Positions 10,917-18,651 of a stretch of 47,868 nucleotides of DNA are shown piece after piece. Source of the DNA: Betaproteobacteria bacterium (GTDB lineage Bacteria; Pseudomonadota; Gammaproteobacteria; Burkholderiales; Rhodocyclaceae). The translations under genes were made by a program, and so were the position numbers. Every line of letters begins with the position of its first letter. Within the stretch, counting starts at the first letter, position 1. The notes below the pieces were generated by a model. It was not told the DNA's origin. It searched no databases and saw only the letters and a program-made list of their open reading frames with translations. The stretch spans positions 1 to 47,868 of the forward strand of contig WREP01000020.1 in NCBI GenBank assembly GCA_009779265.1, in the 5' to 3' direction.

Positions 10917-11477
10917 ATGGACAGCGTCAATCTCACCGACCACTTTCTCATCGCCATGCCGGCGTTGGAGGATCCCTATTTCGCCAACGCCCTGGTTTAC
11001 ATCTGCGAGCACAACGAGAACGGGGCCCTCGGGATCATCGTCAACCGCCCGATCGACCTCGATCTGGTGGGCTTGCTGGAGAAAATCGACATCAAGCTGG
11101 AACGCAATGCCGTCGGCCGGTTGCCGGTGTATTTCGGCGGCCCGGTGCAGCTTGATCGCGGCTTCGTACTGCATCGTCCGCTCGGCGGCTGGCAGTCGAC
11201 GCTGACGATCAATGACGAAGTCGGTCTCACCAGTTCGCGCGATGTGCTCGTCGCCGTTGCCGAGACCGGCCAGCCGGCGGAAATTCTCGTTACCCTCGGT
11301 TATTCCGGCTGGGGCGCTGGTCAACTCGAAAACGAGTTGGCGCAGAATTCCTGGCTGACCGTGCCGGCCACGGCCGGCATCCTGTTCGACCTGCCGCCCG
11401 AGGAACGCCTGCCGGCGGCGATGCAGAATCTCGGCATCAGCTTCTCCCAGCTTTCCGATGTCGCCGGGCATGCCTGA
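10917..11477 (+). CDS. YqgE/UPF0301 (DUF179) family protein
   Basis: This 186-residue cytoplasmic protein belongs to UPF0301 (YqgE/AlgH), a family of uncertain biochemical role, almost always encoded next to ruvX (yqgF). Key blocks are [20 protein letters not shown] near the N-terminus, [26 protein letters not shown], and [18 protein letters not shown] followed by NSWLTVPA. Length is typical. The frame is open upstream through the terminator, so I set the start at the ATG at 10917 ([15 protein letters not shown]), as in homologues. It has no visible Shine-Dalgarno; the upstream bases instead look like a -10 element. It overlaps ruvX by 20 bases. Confidence 0.93.
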   Translation: MDSVNLTDHFLIAMPALEDPYFANALVYICEHNENGALGIIVNRPIDLDLVGLLEKIDIKLERNAVGRLPVYFGGPVQLDRGFVLHRPLGGWQSTLTINDEVGLTSSRDVLVAVAETGQPAEILVTLGYSGWGAGQLENELAQNSWLTVPATAGILFDLPPEERLPAAMQNLGISFSQLSDVAGHA

Positions 11478-11928
11478 ACCTGAACCTGAAGGCACGATCC
11501 TGGCCTTCGATTTCGGCGCCAAGCGCATCGGCGTCGCTACTGGCGAAAGCCTGCTCTGTAGCGCCCATCCCTTGACGGTGATCGAGGCCGAATCGAACGC
11601 CGAGCGTCTGGCGGCGATTGGCCGCCTGATCGCCGAATGGCGGCCGGTACTGCTGGTCGTCGGCCTGCCCTGCCACGTCGATGGCACGCCGCACGAAATG
11701 ACCCGATTGGCGACGAAATTTGGCGAACGCCTGCAAAAACACTTCGGTCTGCCGCTGGCCTATGCCGACGAACGCCTGACCTCGCTCGATGCTGCCGCGC
11801 GCCTGCGCGAAACCGGCCGCGACAGTCGCAGCGCCAAACCGCTGCTCGATGCCGTGGCGGCGCAACTGATTCTGCAAACCTGGTTCGAAAGCCCCTCTCA
11901 TGTCATCCCTGCCCGCTCCGCTGCCTGA
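11458..11928 (+). CDS. ruvX: Holliday junction resolvase-like protein RuvX/YqgF
   Basis: This RNase H-fold protein was predicted as a Holliday junction resolvase and has since been tied to 16S rRNA 5'-end processing. Visible motifs are [17 protein letters not shown] (first Asp of the active site), [30 protein letters not shown] with the catalytic Glu-Arg, and [14 protein letters not shown] with the last Asp. Two starts are possible, 11458 ([12 protein letters not shown]) and 11470; neither has a clear ribosome site, and both overlap or touch the end of yqgE, so translation is probably coupled. The C-terminus overlaps pyrR by 29 bases. Length (152-156) is a little above the usual 135-145 because of the Pro/Glu-rich start and the C-terminal tail. 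Confidence 0.92.
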   Translation: MSPGMPEPEPEGTILAFDFGAKRIGVATGESLLCSAHPLTVIEAESNAERLAAIGRLIAEWRPVLLVVGLPCHVDGTPHEMTRLATKFGERLQKHFGLPLAYADERLTSLDAAARLRETGRDSRSAKPLLDAVAAQLILQTWFESPSHVIPARSAA

Positions 11929-12427
11929 TCCCTTACCTGATGCCGAGGTCCAGTGCCGCCGGCTGGCCGAACTTCTACGCCCGCAACTCCATCGCCAGCC
12001 CGCGCTGGTCGGCATCCATAGCGGCGGCGCCTGGGTCGCCGGGCGCCTGCGCCAACTGCTCGGCTTGCCGGAGGAAATCGGCCTCATCGACGTTTCCTTC
12101 TACCGCGACGATTTCGCCGCAAAGGGCCTGCATCCGCAGGTCAAGCCGACGGTAATTCCCTTCACCGTCGAGGGGCGGCACATCATCCTGGTCGACGACG
12201 TGCTATACACCGGCCGCACGACGCGGGCGGCGATCAACGAATTGTTCGATTACGGTCGCCCGGCCTCGGTCGAACTGGCGGTGCTGGCCGACCGGGACGG
12301 GCGCGAATTGCCGGTGACGGCTGCCTACAGTGTCTGGCAAGTCAGCCTGCCCGCCGACGAATGTCTGGCGCTGGACAAGGATGACGACGCGGATCGTCTG
12401 ACGTGGAGGGTGGAGCATGATGCCTAA
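11900..12427 (+). CDS. pyrR: PyrR, bifunctional pyrimidine operon regulator / uracil phosphoribosyltransferase
   Basis: This is a type I phosphoribosyltransferase fold of 175 residues. The PRPP loop [13 protein letters not shown] lies at about 98-110, preceded by [15 protein letters not shown] and FYRDDF, and followed by [17 protein letters not shown], which together are characteristic of PyrR. In Gram-positives PyrR binds pyr mRNA leaders; in proteobacteria its position before pyrB also suggests control of pyrimidine genes, with a weak uracil-PRTase activity. I see no classical PyrR anti-terminator leader here: the gene lies inside an overlapping operon. It overlaps ruvX by 29 and pyrB by 11 bases. 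Confidence 0.93.
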   Translation: MSSLPAPLPDPLPDAEVQCRRLAELLRPQLHRQPALVGIHSGGAWVAGRLRQLLGLPEEIGLIDVSFYRDDFAAKGLHPQVKPTVIPFTVEGRHIILVDDVLYTGRTTRAAINELFDYGRPASVELAVLADRDGRELPVTAAYSVWQVSLPADECLALDKDDDADRLTWRVEHDA

Positions 12428-13379
12428 CCCGCAACTCAACAAGGATGGCGAACTCGCCCATCTGCTCGCCATTGAGGGTCTGCCGCCGCGCATCCTGACG
12501 CAGATTCTTGATACCGCCGCTTCCTTCATGGAAGTCACGGCGCGCGACGTGAAAAAAGTGCCGTTACTGCGCGGCAAGAGCGTCTTCAACCTGTTTTTCG
12601 AAAATTCGACGCGCACCCGCACCACCTTCGAAATCGCTGCCAATCGCCTGTCGGCCGATGTCATTAATCTCGACATCAACAAATCGTCCGCGAGCAAGGG
12701 CGAAACCCTGCTCGACACCATCGACAACCTGTGCGCCATGCACGCCAACCTGTTTGTCGTGCGCCATGCGTCGAGCGGCGCCCCTTACCTGATTACCGAG
12801 CATCTGCGCCGCATTGGCCGCGACGACGTGCATGTGGTCAATGCCGGCGACGGCCGCCATGCCCACCCGACGCAGGGCCTGCTCGACATGTACACCATCC
12901 GCCACTACAAGCAGGATTTCACGCAATTGCGCGTTGCTATCGTCGGCGACATCCTGCATTCGCGCGTCGCCCGTTCCGACATCGACGCCCTGACCACGCT
13001 GGGCGTGCCGGAAGTCCGCGCCATTGGCCCGCAGACCCTGCTGCCCAAGTACCTCGACAAATTGGGCGTGCGCGTTTTCCACGACATGAACGAGGGCATC
13101 AGGGACTGCGACGTGATCATCATGCTGCGCCTGCAAAACGAGCGCATGAACGGCGCGCTGCTGCCCTCGGCCGGCGAATACTTCCGCCATTACGGCTTGA
13201 CCCCGCAGAAGCTGGCGCTCGCCAAGTCCGACGCCATTGTCATGCATCCGGGGCCGATGAATCGCGGCGTCGAGATTCATTCGGCGGTGGCCGACGGCGC
13301 GCAGGCCGTGATCCTGCCCCAGGTCACCTTCGGCATTGCCGTGCGCATGGCCGTCATGAGCATCGTTGCGGGGAACTGA
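12417..13379 (+). CDS. pyrB: Aspartate carbamoyltransferase catalytic subunit
   Basis: PyrB makes N-carbamoyl-aspartate, the committed step of pyrimidine synthesis. The 320-residue protein has [19 protein letters not shown] (carbamoyl-phosphate site STRTRT), the 80s loop [56 protein letters not shown] and [12 protein letters not shown]. The N-terminal extension before LLAIEGLPP is typical of the class A (Pseudomonas-like) enzymes that need a PyrC' partner. GTGGAG precedes two adjacent ATGs (12417 and 12420) and either may be used. It overlaps the pyrR end. No pyrI regulatory chain is present; the next gene is pyrC'. Confidence 0.96.
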   Translation: MMPNPQLNKDGELAHLLAIEGLPPRILTQILDTAASFMEVTARDVKKVPLLRGKSVFNLFFENSTRTRTTFEIAANRLSADVINLDINKSSASKGETLLDTIDNLCAMHANLFVVRHASSGAPYLITEHLRRIGRDDVHVVNAGDGRHAHPTQGLLDMYTIRHYKQDFTQLRVAIVGDILHSRVARSDIDALTTLGVPEVRAIGPQTLLPKYLDKLGVRVFHDMNEGIRDCDVIIMLRLQNERMNGALLPSAGEYFRHYGLTPQKLALAKSDAIVMHPGPMNRGVEIHSAVADGAQAVILPQVTFGIAVRMAVMSIVAGN

Positions 13380-13400
13380 TGGCCCCCTCACTCACTGTGT

Positions 13401-13487
13401 GCGGCAAAGCCGCATTCCGCTGCGCGGAACCAGCCTTCGGCTGTCCTGCGGCTTTCAGCCTTGTGTTCGTTGCCCCCCGAGGGGGGC
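13401..13487. repeat. Cluster of four mini-hairpins between pyrB and pyrC'
   Basis: The 145-base spacer 13380-13524 has no gene but four consecutive short perfect hairpins: GCGGC/GCCGC at 13401-13413, TTCCGC/GCGGAA at 13415-13429, CAGCC/GGCTG at 13431-13443, and GCCCCCC/GGGGGGC at 13472-13487. A further GC-rich stretch (CCTCCCTCGGGGCGG) follows. The last part resembles a C-rich intergenic repeat I recall from other betaproteobacteria. It splits a gene pair that is usually adjacent or overlapping. Confidence 0.75.
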
Positions 13488-13524
13488 CGGCCTCCCTCGG
13501 GGCGGCCCATCGGGAGTCCTGGAA

Positions 13525-14778
13525 ATGAACATCGAAATCAAGAATGGCCGGCTGATCGACCCGCGCCCCGGCACCGACCGCGTCGCCTCCCTGTATATCG
13601 CCGCCGGCAAGATTGCCGGCATGGGCGAAGCGCCGGCCGGCTTTGTTGTCGAGCGCAGCATCGACGCCGCCGGCTGCGTCGTCTGTCCCGGTCTGATCGA
13701 CCTGGGCGCCCGCCTCACCAGCATTGAGGCCGAACTGGAGGCCGCCGTCGCTGGTGGCGTCACCTCGGTGGTCGTGCCGCCCGATGCCGATCCGCCGCTC
13801 GACGAGCCGGAACTGGCCGACCGTCTGGTGCATCGCGGCGCCGAAATCGGCAAGGCGCGGGTGTTGCCCCTCGGCGCCCTGACCCTCGGCCTCAAGGGCG
13901 AGCGTCTGGCCGAGCTGGCCGGGTTGAAGAAGGCCGGTTGCGTTGCCTTCTCGCAAGCGATGGTGCCGGTGGTCGATACCGAGGCTCTGCTGCGGGCGAT
14001 GGAATATGCCGCTACCTTCGGTTTCGCGGTCTGGCTGCAGCCGCAGGACTACTGGCTGGCGCGCAATGGCATCGCGCATGAGGGCGAGGTGGCCAGCCGC
14101 CTCGGACTGGCCGGCATCCCGGTCGCCGCCGAAACCATCACCATCGCCACCATCGTCCAGTTGGCGCGCGACACCGGCTGCCGCGTGCACCTCACCCGGC
14201 TGTCGTCGGCGGCCGGCGCGGCGCTGGCGGCGCAGGCACAGGCCGAGGGCTTGCCGATTACCTGCGATGTCGGTGTGCACCATCTGCTGCTCAGCGAAAA
14301 CGACATCGGCTTCTTTAATCCGCATGCCCGCTTCGTGCCGCCGCTGCGCAGCCAGTGCGACCGGCAGGCGCTCTCCGCCGCCGTCGCCGCTGGGCAGGCG
14401 GCGATCTGCTCGGATCACACGCCGCTCGGCGCCGACGACAAGATGCTGCCTTTCGGCGAAGCCAGGCCGGGCGCCACCGGATTGGAAGTGTTGCTGCCGC
14501 TGACTTTGAAATGGGCGGCGGAAGCCGGCGTCGGACTGGCCCAGGCGCTGGCCCGCCTCACGCTCGCGCCGGCGGCGATCCTCGGCCTGCCCGAAACGCA
14601 TCTGACGGCCGGCGCCGTGGCCGACATCTGTATTTTTGACCCGGCCGCCGAATGGCAAGTGAGCGCTGACACTCTGCGCAGCCGCGGCAAAAACTCGCCC
14701 TGGCTCGGCCAGACACTGACCGGCAAGGTGCGGGCAACGCTGGTCGGCGGTCGCGTGGTATTTGCTGATCGGGCTTGA
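13525..14778 (+). CDS. pyrC': PyrC', dihydroorotase-like protein lacking metal ligands
   Basis: This amidohydrolase-fold protein of 417 residues aligns with type I dihydroorotase. However, the metal-binding DxHxH motif reads D59-L-G61-A-R63 (PGLIDLGARLTS), and the His normally just before (I/L)S is Arg225 (VHLTRLSS). The later HH (CDVGVHHLLLS) and SDHTPLG are kept. Catalysis is therefore unlikely. In Pseudomonas such pyrC' genes follow pyrB and the inactive chain is needed to assemble aspartate carbamoyltransferase; the same role is inferred here. A genuine pyrC should exist elsewhere. GGGAG sits about 9 bases before the ATG, which I prefer to the open frame that extends upstream into the hairpin spacer. 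Confidence 0.9.
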   Translation: MNIEIKNGRLIDPRPGTDRVASLYIAAGKIAGMGEAPAGFVVERSIDAAGCVVCPGLIDLGARLTSIEAELEAAVAGGVTSVVVPPDADPPLDEPELADRLVHRGAEIGKARVLPLGALTLGLKGERLAELAGLKKAGCVAFSQAMVPVVDTEALLRAMEYAATFGFAVWLQPQDYWLARNGIAHEGEVASRLGLAGIPVAAETITIATIVQLARDTGCRVHLTRLSSAAGAALAAQAQAEGLPITCDVGVHHLLLSENDIGFFNPHARFVPPLRSQCDRQALSAAVAAGQAAICSDHTPLGADDKMLPFGEARPGATGLEVLLPLTLKWAAEAGVGLAQALARLTLAPAAILGLPETHLTAGAVADICIFDPAAEWQVSADTLRSRGKNSPWLGQTLTGKVRATLVGGRVVFADRA

Positions 14779-14790
14779 ACGATTACCCAA

Positions 14791-14818
14791 TTCGGCGCGC
14801 CGAATATTGGTTTAGAAT
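14791..14818 (+). promoter_or_regulatory. Candidate comEA promoter with adjacent 14-bp palindrome
   Basis: A perfect palindrome TTCGGCGCGCCGAA (14791-14804) is followed by TAGAAT (14813-14818), a good -10 box. No real -35 is seen unless TTCGGC serves, so the palindrome may be a regulator site. The start site would fall in the first arm of the terminator hairpin at 14821, which would weaken that hairpin for transcripts starting here. Confidence 0.35.
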
Positions 14819-14820
14819 AA

Positions 14821-14857
14821 TCCCGCCGCCATTTTTAATCGCGGCGGGATTTTTTTG
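14821..14857 (+). terminator. Rho-independent terminator after pyrC'
   Basis: Stem TCCCGCCGC / GCGGCGGGA with an AT-rich loop, followed by seven to eight T. It ends the yqgE-pyrC' operon 43 bases after the pyrC' stop and lies in front of comEA. Confidence 0.9.
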
Positions 14858-14888
14858 TTCAACCCGCAATTCTATTGGAGAGGTTTCA

Positions 14889-15158
14889 ATGAAACGTATT
14901 CTGTCGGGCATCGCGCTGTTCCTGGCCGGCATCGGCCTGGCCCTGGCGGCGGTCAATATCAATACGGCCTCGGTCAATGAGCTGGACGCCGTCAAGGGTA
15001 TCGGCCCGGGCAAGGCCAAGGCGATTGTTGAATACCGCAAGAAAAACGGCCCCTTCAAGTCGGTCGACGACCTGAAGAATGTCAAGGGTTTCGGCCAGAA
15101 AAGTGTCGCGAAGTTGCGCGACGAACTGACGGTCAGCGATACCTCGACAAAGAAATAA
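14889..15158 (+). CDS. comEA: ComEA-type helix-hairpin-helix DNA-binding protein
   Basis: This 89-residue exported protein has a signal peptide (MKRILSGIALFLAGIGLALAA) and a tandem helix-hairpin-helix domain: VNINTASVNELDAVKGIGPGKA, then KNVKGFGQKSVAKLRDEL. Such small ComEA proteins bind double-stranded DNA in the periplasm and, with type IV pili, pull it through the outer membrane during natural transformation. Its presence in the same window as the pilus control genes and pilT/pilU is suggestive. TTGGAGAGG sits 5 to 8 bases before the ATG. It stands alone between a terminator and the convergent yggU gene. Competence itself cannot be inferred from this gene alone, because similar proteins occur in non-transformable species. 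Confidence 0.9.
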   Translation: MKRILSGIALFLAGIGLALAAVNINTASVNELDAVKGIGPGKAKAIVEYRKKNGPFKSVDDLKNVKGFGQKSVAKLRDELTVSDTSTKK

Positions 15159-15176
15159 AAGTCGGCGTAGCAGCTT

Positions 15177-15497
15177 TCAGGGCGGGGATTCCCCGCCCTT
15201 TAACGTTGACGCCGCCAGACGGGCTACAGCCTCTGGCGCGCAGCCGCTGACTGTCAGCACCTTGCGCCGCGTGGCCTGGCCGCTTTTCAGCGTGACGGCG
15301 GCGCGGCTACAGCCGAGACGTTCGGCGACGAAGGCGAGCAACGCGGCATTGGCCTTGCCATCGACCGGCGGCGCGGCGAGGCGGATTTTCAGGGCATCGC
15401 CATGCACCCCGGCGCATTCCGTCCGCCGCGCGCCGGGCTGGATGTGCAGGGTCAGCGTCATCTCGCCGTCGCGGCCGACCCGGTACCAGTCACTCAC
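15177..15497 (-). CDS. yggU: YggU/DUF167 family protein
   Basis: This small cytoplasmic protein (106 residues) of the UPF0235/DUF167 family has no established function. Signature blocks are LTLHIQPGARRTECAGVHGD, KIRLAAPPVDGKANAALLAFVAERLG and KSGQATRRKVL. The frame is open far upstream in the shadow of yggT. I chose the GTG at 15497 because it gives the family-typical start SDWYRV and overlaps the yggT stop as GTGA, a common coupling arrangement; the internal ATG at 15458 (MTLTLHIQP) would drop the usual Trp-Tyr start. It is the last gene of yggS-proC-yggT-yggU, an order widespread in proteobacteria. Confidence 0.9.
   Translation of the reverse strand: MSDWYRVGRDGEMTLTLHIQPGARRTECAGVHGDALKIRLAAPPVDGKANAALLAFVAERLGCSRAAVTLKSGQATRRKVLTVSGCAPEAVARLAASTLKGGESPP
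15180..15198. terminator. Hairpin between convergent comEA and yggU
   Basis: GGGCGGGGA and TCCCCGCCC are separated by one base (the real loop will open a few pairs). On the plus strand only TTTAACG follows, so it is a weak terminator. It overlaps the last codons of yggU on the other strand. Confidence 0.5.
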
Positions 15498-16018
15498 AGG
15501 TAAATCAGCACAACTTGCAACAACAGGATGGCCACCAGCGGCGACAGGTCGATGCCGGAAATGCTCGGCACGACGCGGCGGATGGGATCGAGTAGCGGCC
15601 GGGTCAATTGATGGAGCAGAGGCGCCAGCGGCGAATAGGGGTTGATCCAGGACAGCAGCGCTTGCAGGATCACGGCGCCGATCAGGATGTAGACGGTCAG
15701 GCGCAGCAACCCGAAAACGGCGAATTTCAGGATGATCAGCGACGCCTCGCCGCCCGGCGGAAGGCCGGAAATGGCAAGGATCAGGCCGGCCAGCAGCGCC
15801 TGCGTGGCGAGCGCCGCCAGCAGACAGGCCCAATCGATGCCGGCGAGGCCGGGAATGACGCGGCGCAGCGGTTTGACCGCCCAATTGGTGAGGCGGACGA
15901 CGAAATCGCCAATCTGCCCGGCGAAGGAAACGCGCGCCAACTGCATCAAAAAGCGCAGCAGAAAGAGTATCGAGAAAAAGCTGACGACGGCGTTAATCAG
16001 GAAAAAGAGAGCTTGCAT
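15494..16018 (-). CDS. yggT: YggT family integral membrane protein
   Basis: This 174-residue inner-membrane protein is built from two YggT repeats. Each has a hydrophobic hairpin followed by an amphipathic stretch: FLLRFLMQLARVSF with NWAVKPLRRVIPGLAGID, and ALLSWINPYSPLAPLLHQL with PLLDPIRRVVPSISGIDLSP. Four or more membrane spans are expected. The function is unsettled; homologues have been linked to osmotic shock and to cell division or photosystem biogenesis in plastids. The start ATG (MQALFFLIN) overlaps the proC stop as TGATG, and its stop overlaps the yggU GTG. Longer frames upstream are the shadow of proC. Confidence 0.92.
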   Translation of the reverse strand: MQALFFLINAVVSFFSILFLLRFLMQLARVSFAGQIGDFVVRLTNWAVKPLRRVIPGLAGIDWACLLAALATQALLAGLILAISGLPPGGEASLIILKFAVFGLLRLTVYILIGAVILQALLSWINPYSPLAPLLHQLTRPLLDPIRRVVPSISGIDLSPLVAILLLQVVLIYL

Positions 16019-16830
16019 CAAGCGCCTCCGAGCAGCTTGCCGAGTTCGCGGCCACGCGCCTCGGCGGCCTTGACGCCGGCAACGATGCCTTCCTTGACGC
16101 CGGCGGCGGCCATGACTTGCAGGGCGGCCTCGGTGGTGCCGCCCTTGGAGGTGACCCGCTGGCGCAGCACGGCCGCCGGCTCGTTCGAGTGCGCGGCCAG
16201 CGCGGCGGCGCCCTGAACCGTCCCGATCGCCAGTTGGCGGCCCTGCTCGGGCGTGAAGCCGAGTGCCGCCGCGGCTTCCTGCAAGGCCTCGATGAAGAGG
16301 AAAACATAGGCCGGGCCGCTGCCGGAAAGCGCGGTGACGCTGTCCATCCGCGCTTCGTCGTCGATCCAGACGGTGCTGCCGGCGGCGGACAGGATTTGCT
16401 CGGCGGCGGCGCGGCCAGCCGCGTCGACTTCCGGCAGGGCGCACAGGCCGGTGATGCCAGCGCCGATCAGGGCCGGCGTATTGGGCATGCAGCGGACGAT
16501 GCGCCGGTGACCGCCGAGAAAGCGCGCCAGGGCGGCGAGATCAAGGCCGGCGGCGATGCTGACCACCAACGCCGCGCCGAGTTTGCCGACGAGCGGCGCG
16601 CAGGCTTCGCGCATTTGTTGCGGCTTGACCGCCAGCAGCAGCACATCGCCGCCATCGGCAAGCTCGTCCGGGGCGCCGACGCAGCGCACGCCGTAACTTT
16701 GGCACAGGCGCGCGCGGGCGGCATCGTCGGGATCGGCGACGGTGATGTCGCCCGCAGCGAAACCGCGCTGCAAGAGGCCGCCGATGAGGGCGCTGGCCAT
16801 ATTGCCGCCGCCGAGGAAGGTAAGTTTCAT
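16018..16830 (-). CDS. proC: Pyrroline-5-carboxylate reductase
   Basis: ProC reduces pyrroline-5-carboxylate to proline with NAD(P)H, the last step of proline synthesis. The 270-residue protein has the Rossmann start MKLTFLGGGNMASALIGGLL, LLLAVKPQQM, IVRCMPNTPALIGAG and the C-terminal dimer/substrate region ALSGSGPAYVFLFIEAL, VTSKGGTTEAAL. Length is typical. It overlaps yggS by four bases (ATGA) and yggT by one. The start ATG at 16830 matches the usual family N-terminus; the open frame beyond it is antisense noise. Confidence 0.96.
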   Translation of the reverse strand: MKLTFLGGGNMASALIGGLLQRGFAAGDITVADPDDAARARLCQSYGVRCVGAPDELADGGDVLLLAVKPQQMREACAPLVGKLGAALVVSIAAGLDLAALARFLGGHRRIVRCMPNTPALIGAGITGLCALPEVDAAGRAAAEQILSAAGSTVWIDDEARMDSVTALSGSGPAYVFLFIEALQEAAAALGFTPEQGRQLAIGTVQGAAALAAHSNEPAAVLRQRVTSKGGTTEAALQVMAAAGVKEGIVAGVKAAEARGRELGKLLGGA

Positions 16831-17516
16831 AAAGTGTGTCTTTCGCCAAAAATGGCCGTGCCGATGCGGACAATGGTTGCGCCTTCGGCAACGGCGGCTT
16901 CGAGATCGTGGGACATGCCCATGGATAGCGTGTCGAGGGTCAGGCCGGCGGCCCGCAATTGCTCCGCCAACTCGCGCAGGCGGCAGAAGGGCGCGCGCTG
17001 CGCGGCGACATCGTCGCTTGGCTCGGGAATGGTCATCAGGCCGCGCAGGCGCAGTCTGGGCAGGGCGGCGACGGCGTGGCACAGCGCCGCCGCTTCATCC
17101 GGGCGGCAGCCGCTCTTGCTTGCCTCGCCGGAGACATTGACCTGCACGCACACTTGCAGCGGCGGCAAGTGGGCCGGGCGCTGGGCGGCCAGGCGCTCGG
17201 CGATCTTCAGCCGGTCGATGCCATGCACCCAGGCGAAATGCTCGGCCACGGCCCGGGTCTTGTTGCTTTGCAGGGGGCCGATGAAATGCCATTCGAGGTC
17301 GTCGCCGCTTGTCGCGGCAAGCTTGGCGACGCCCTCCTGCACATAACTTTCGCCGAAGGCGCGCTGCCCGGCGGCGGCGGCGGCGAGCACGCAGTCCGCC
17401 GGCCAGGTCTTGCTCACCGCCAGGAGCCGGACGCTTTCCGGCGAGCGCCCGGAAAGTGCGCAGGCATCGGCGATACGGGCGAGAACGGCTTGCAGGTTGG
17501 CGGCGATTGCGCTCAT
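16827..17516 (-). CDS. yggS: YggS family PLP homeostasis protein
   Basis: YggS (PLPBP, COG0325) is a monomeric alanine-racemase-fold protein that binds PLP and controls vitamin B6 and amino-acid balance without known catalysis. The 229-residue product shows LLAVSKTWP with the PLP lysine, AFGESYVQEG, WHFIGPLQSNKTR, QVNVSGEASKSG, LRGLMTIPEP, LSMGMSHDLEAA and IVRIGTAIFGER, all family hallmarks. It is the first gene of the minus-strand unit and is divergent from pilT, as in many proteobacteria. The 57-base gap between the two starts contains TATACT on the minus strand as a possible -10. Confidence 0.95.
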   Translation of the reverse strand: MSAIAANLQAVLARIADACALSGRSPESVRLLAVSKTWPADCVLAAAAAGQRAFGESYVQEGVAKLAATSGDDLEWHFIGPLQSNKTRAVAEHFAWVHGIDRLKIAERLAAQRPAHLPPLQVCVQVNVSGEASKSGCRPDEAAALCHAVAALPRLRLRGLMTIPEPSDDVAAQRAPFCRLRELAEQLRAAGLTLDTLSMGMSHDLEAAVAEGATIVRIGTAIFGERHTL

Positions 17517-17573
17517 AATCCTCGGGTCATTTCAGACGAATCGCAGTATACACGCGCCCCGAGGACGACCCGC

Positions 17574-18617
17574 ATGGACATTACCGAACTGCTGGCCTTC
17601 AGCGTCAAGAACAAGGCCTCCGACCTCCATCTCTCGTCCGGCCTGCCGCCGATGATTCGGGTGCATGGCGATATCCGCCGCATCAACCTGCCGGCGATGG
17701 AACACAAAGAAGTGTTCGCCATGGTGTACGACATCATGAACGACGCCCAGCGCAAGACCTACGAGGAAACGCTGGAATGCGATTTTTCCTTCGAGATTCC
17801 CGGCATCGCCCGCTTCCGGGTTAATGCCTTCAACCAGCAGCGTGGCGCCAGCGCCGCTTTCCGCACCATTCCGTCGAAGGTGCTGACGCTCGAAGACCTG
17901 AACTGTCCGCGTATTTTCAAGGACATTTCCGAATATCCGCGCGGCATCGTGCTGGTCACCGGGCCAACCGGCTCCGGCAAGTCGACAACGCTGGCGGCGA
18001 TGGTCAATCACGTCAACGAGAACATGTACGGCCATATCCTGACCGTCGAGGACCCGATCGAATTCGTCCATGAATCGAGAAAGAGCCTGATCAACCAGCG
18101 CGAGGTTGGGCCGCACACCCTGTCCTTCGCCAATGCGCTGCGCTCGGCGCTGCGCGAGGACCCGGACGTGATCCTGGTCGGCGAAATGCGCGACCTGGAA
18201 ACCATCCGTCTGGCGCTGACCGCGGCCGAAACCGGCCACCTGGTATTCGGCACGCTGCACACCTCGTCGGCGGCCAAGACCATCGACCGCGTGGTGGACG
18301 TCTTCCCGGCGGCGGAAAAGGAAATGGTCCGCTCGATGCTGTCCGAGTCGCTGCGCGCCGTCATCTCGCAGACGCTGCTCAAGACCAAGGACGGCGGCGG
18401 CCGTGTCGCCGCGCACGAAATCATGATCGGCACCCCGGCCATCCGCAACCTGATCCGCGAGAACAAGGTGGCGCAGATGTATTCCGCCATCCAGACCGGC
18501 CAGGCCCTTGGCATGCAGACGCTGGACCAGAACCTGACCGAAATGGTCCGGCGCAACATCGTGTCCGTTGCCGAGGCCCGCAACAAGGCAGCCAACAAGG
18601 ATACCTTCGCGGGTTGA
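17574..18617 (+). CDS. pilT: PilT, type IV pilus retraction ATPase
   Basis: PilT is the hexameric cytoplasmic motor that depolymerises pili, driving twitching and DNA uptake. The 347-residue protein has the N-terminal PAS-like domain (SDLHLSSGLPPMIRVHGD), Walker A GPTGSGKST at 130-138, the Asp box TVEDPIEFVH, Walker B DPDVILVGEMRD, the His box TGHLVFGTLHTSSA and the AIRNLIRE motif (as PAIRNLIREN) essential for retraction in known PilT. The ATG follows CCGAGGACGACCCGC. The frame is open upstream over the yggS start, but the family N-terminus MDITELLAFSVKNKASDLH fixes the start. Confidence 0.97.
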   Translation: MDITELLAFSVKNKASDLHLSSGLPPMIRVHGDIRRINLPAMEHKEVFAMVYDIMNDAQRKTYEETLECDFSFEIPGIARFRVNAFNQQRGASAAFRTIPSKVLTLEDLNCPRIFKDISEYPRGIVLVTGPTGSGKSTTLAAMVNHVNENMYGHILTVEDPIEFVHESRKSLINQREVGPHTLSFANALRSALREDPDVILVGEMRDLETIRLALTAAETGHLVFGTLHTSSAAKTIDRVVDVFPAAEKEMVRSMLSESLRAVISQTLLKTKDGGGRVAAHEIMIGTPAIRNLIRENKVAQMYSAIQTGQALGMQTLDQNLTEMVRRNIVSVAEARNKAANKDTFAG

Positions 18618-18651
18618 TCCCGGCGTTGGCGCACAAACAGGAGAGAAGGCC

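Noticed and set aside
13401-13487. CRISPR-like or attenuator array between pyrB and pyrC'
   Set aside because: The stems differ in sequence and spacing, so it is not a CRISPR; there is no T-run and no leader peptide for attenuation.
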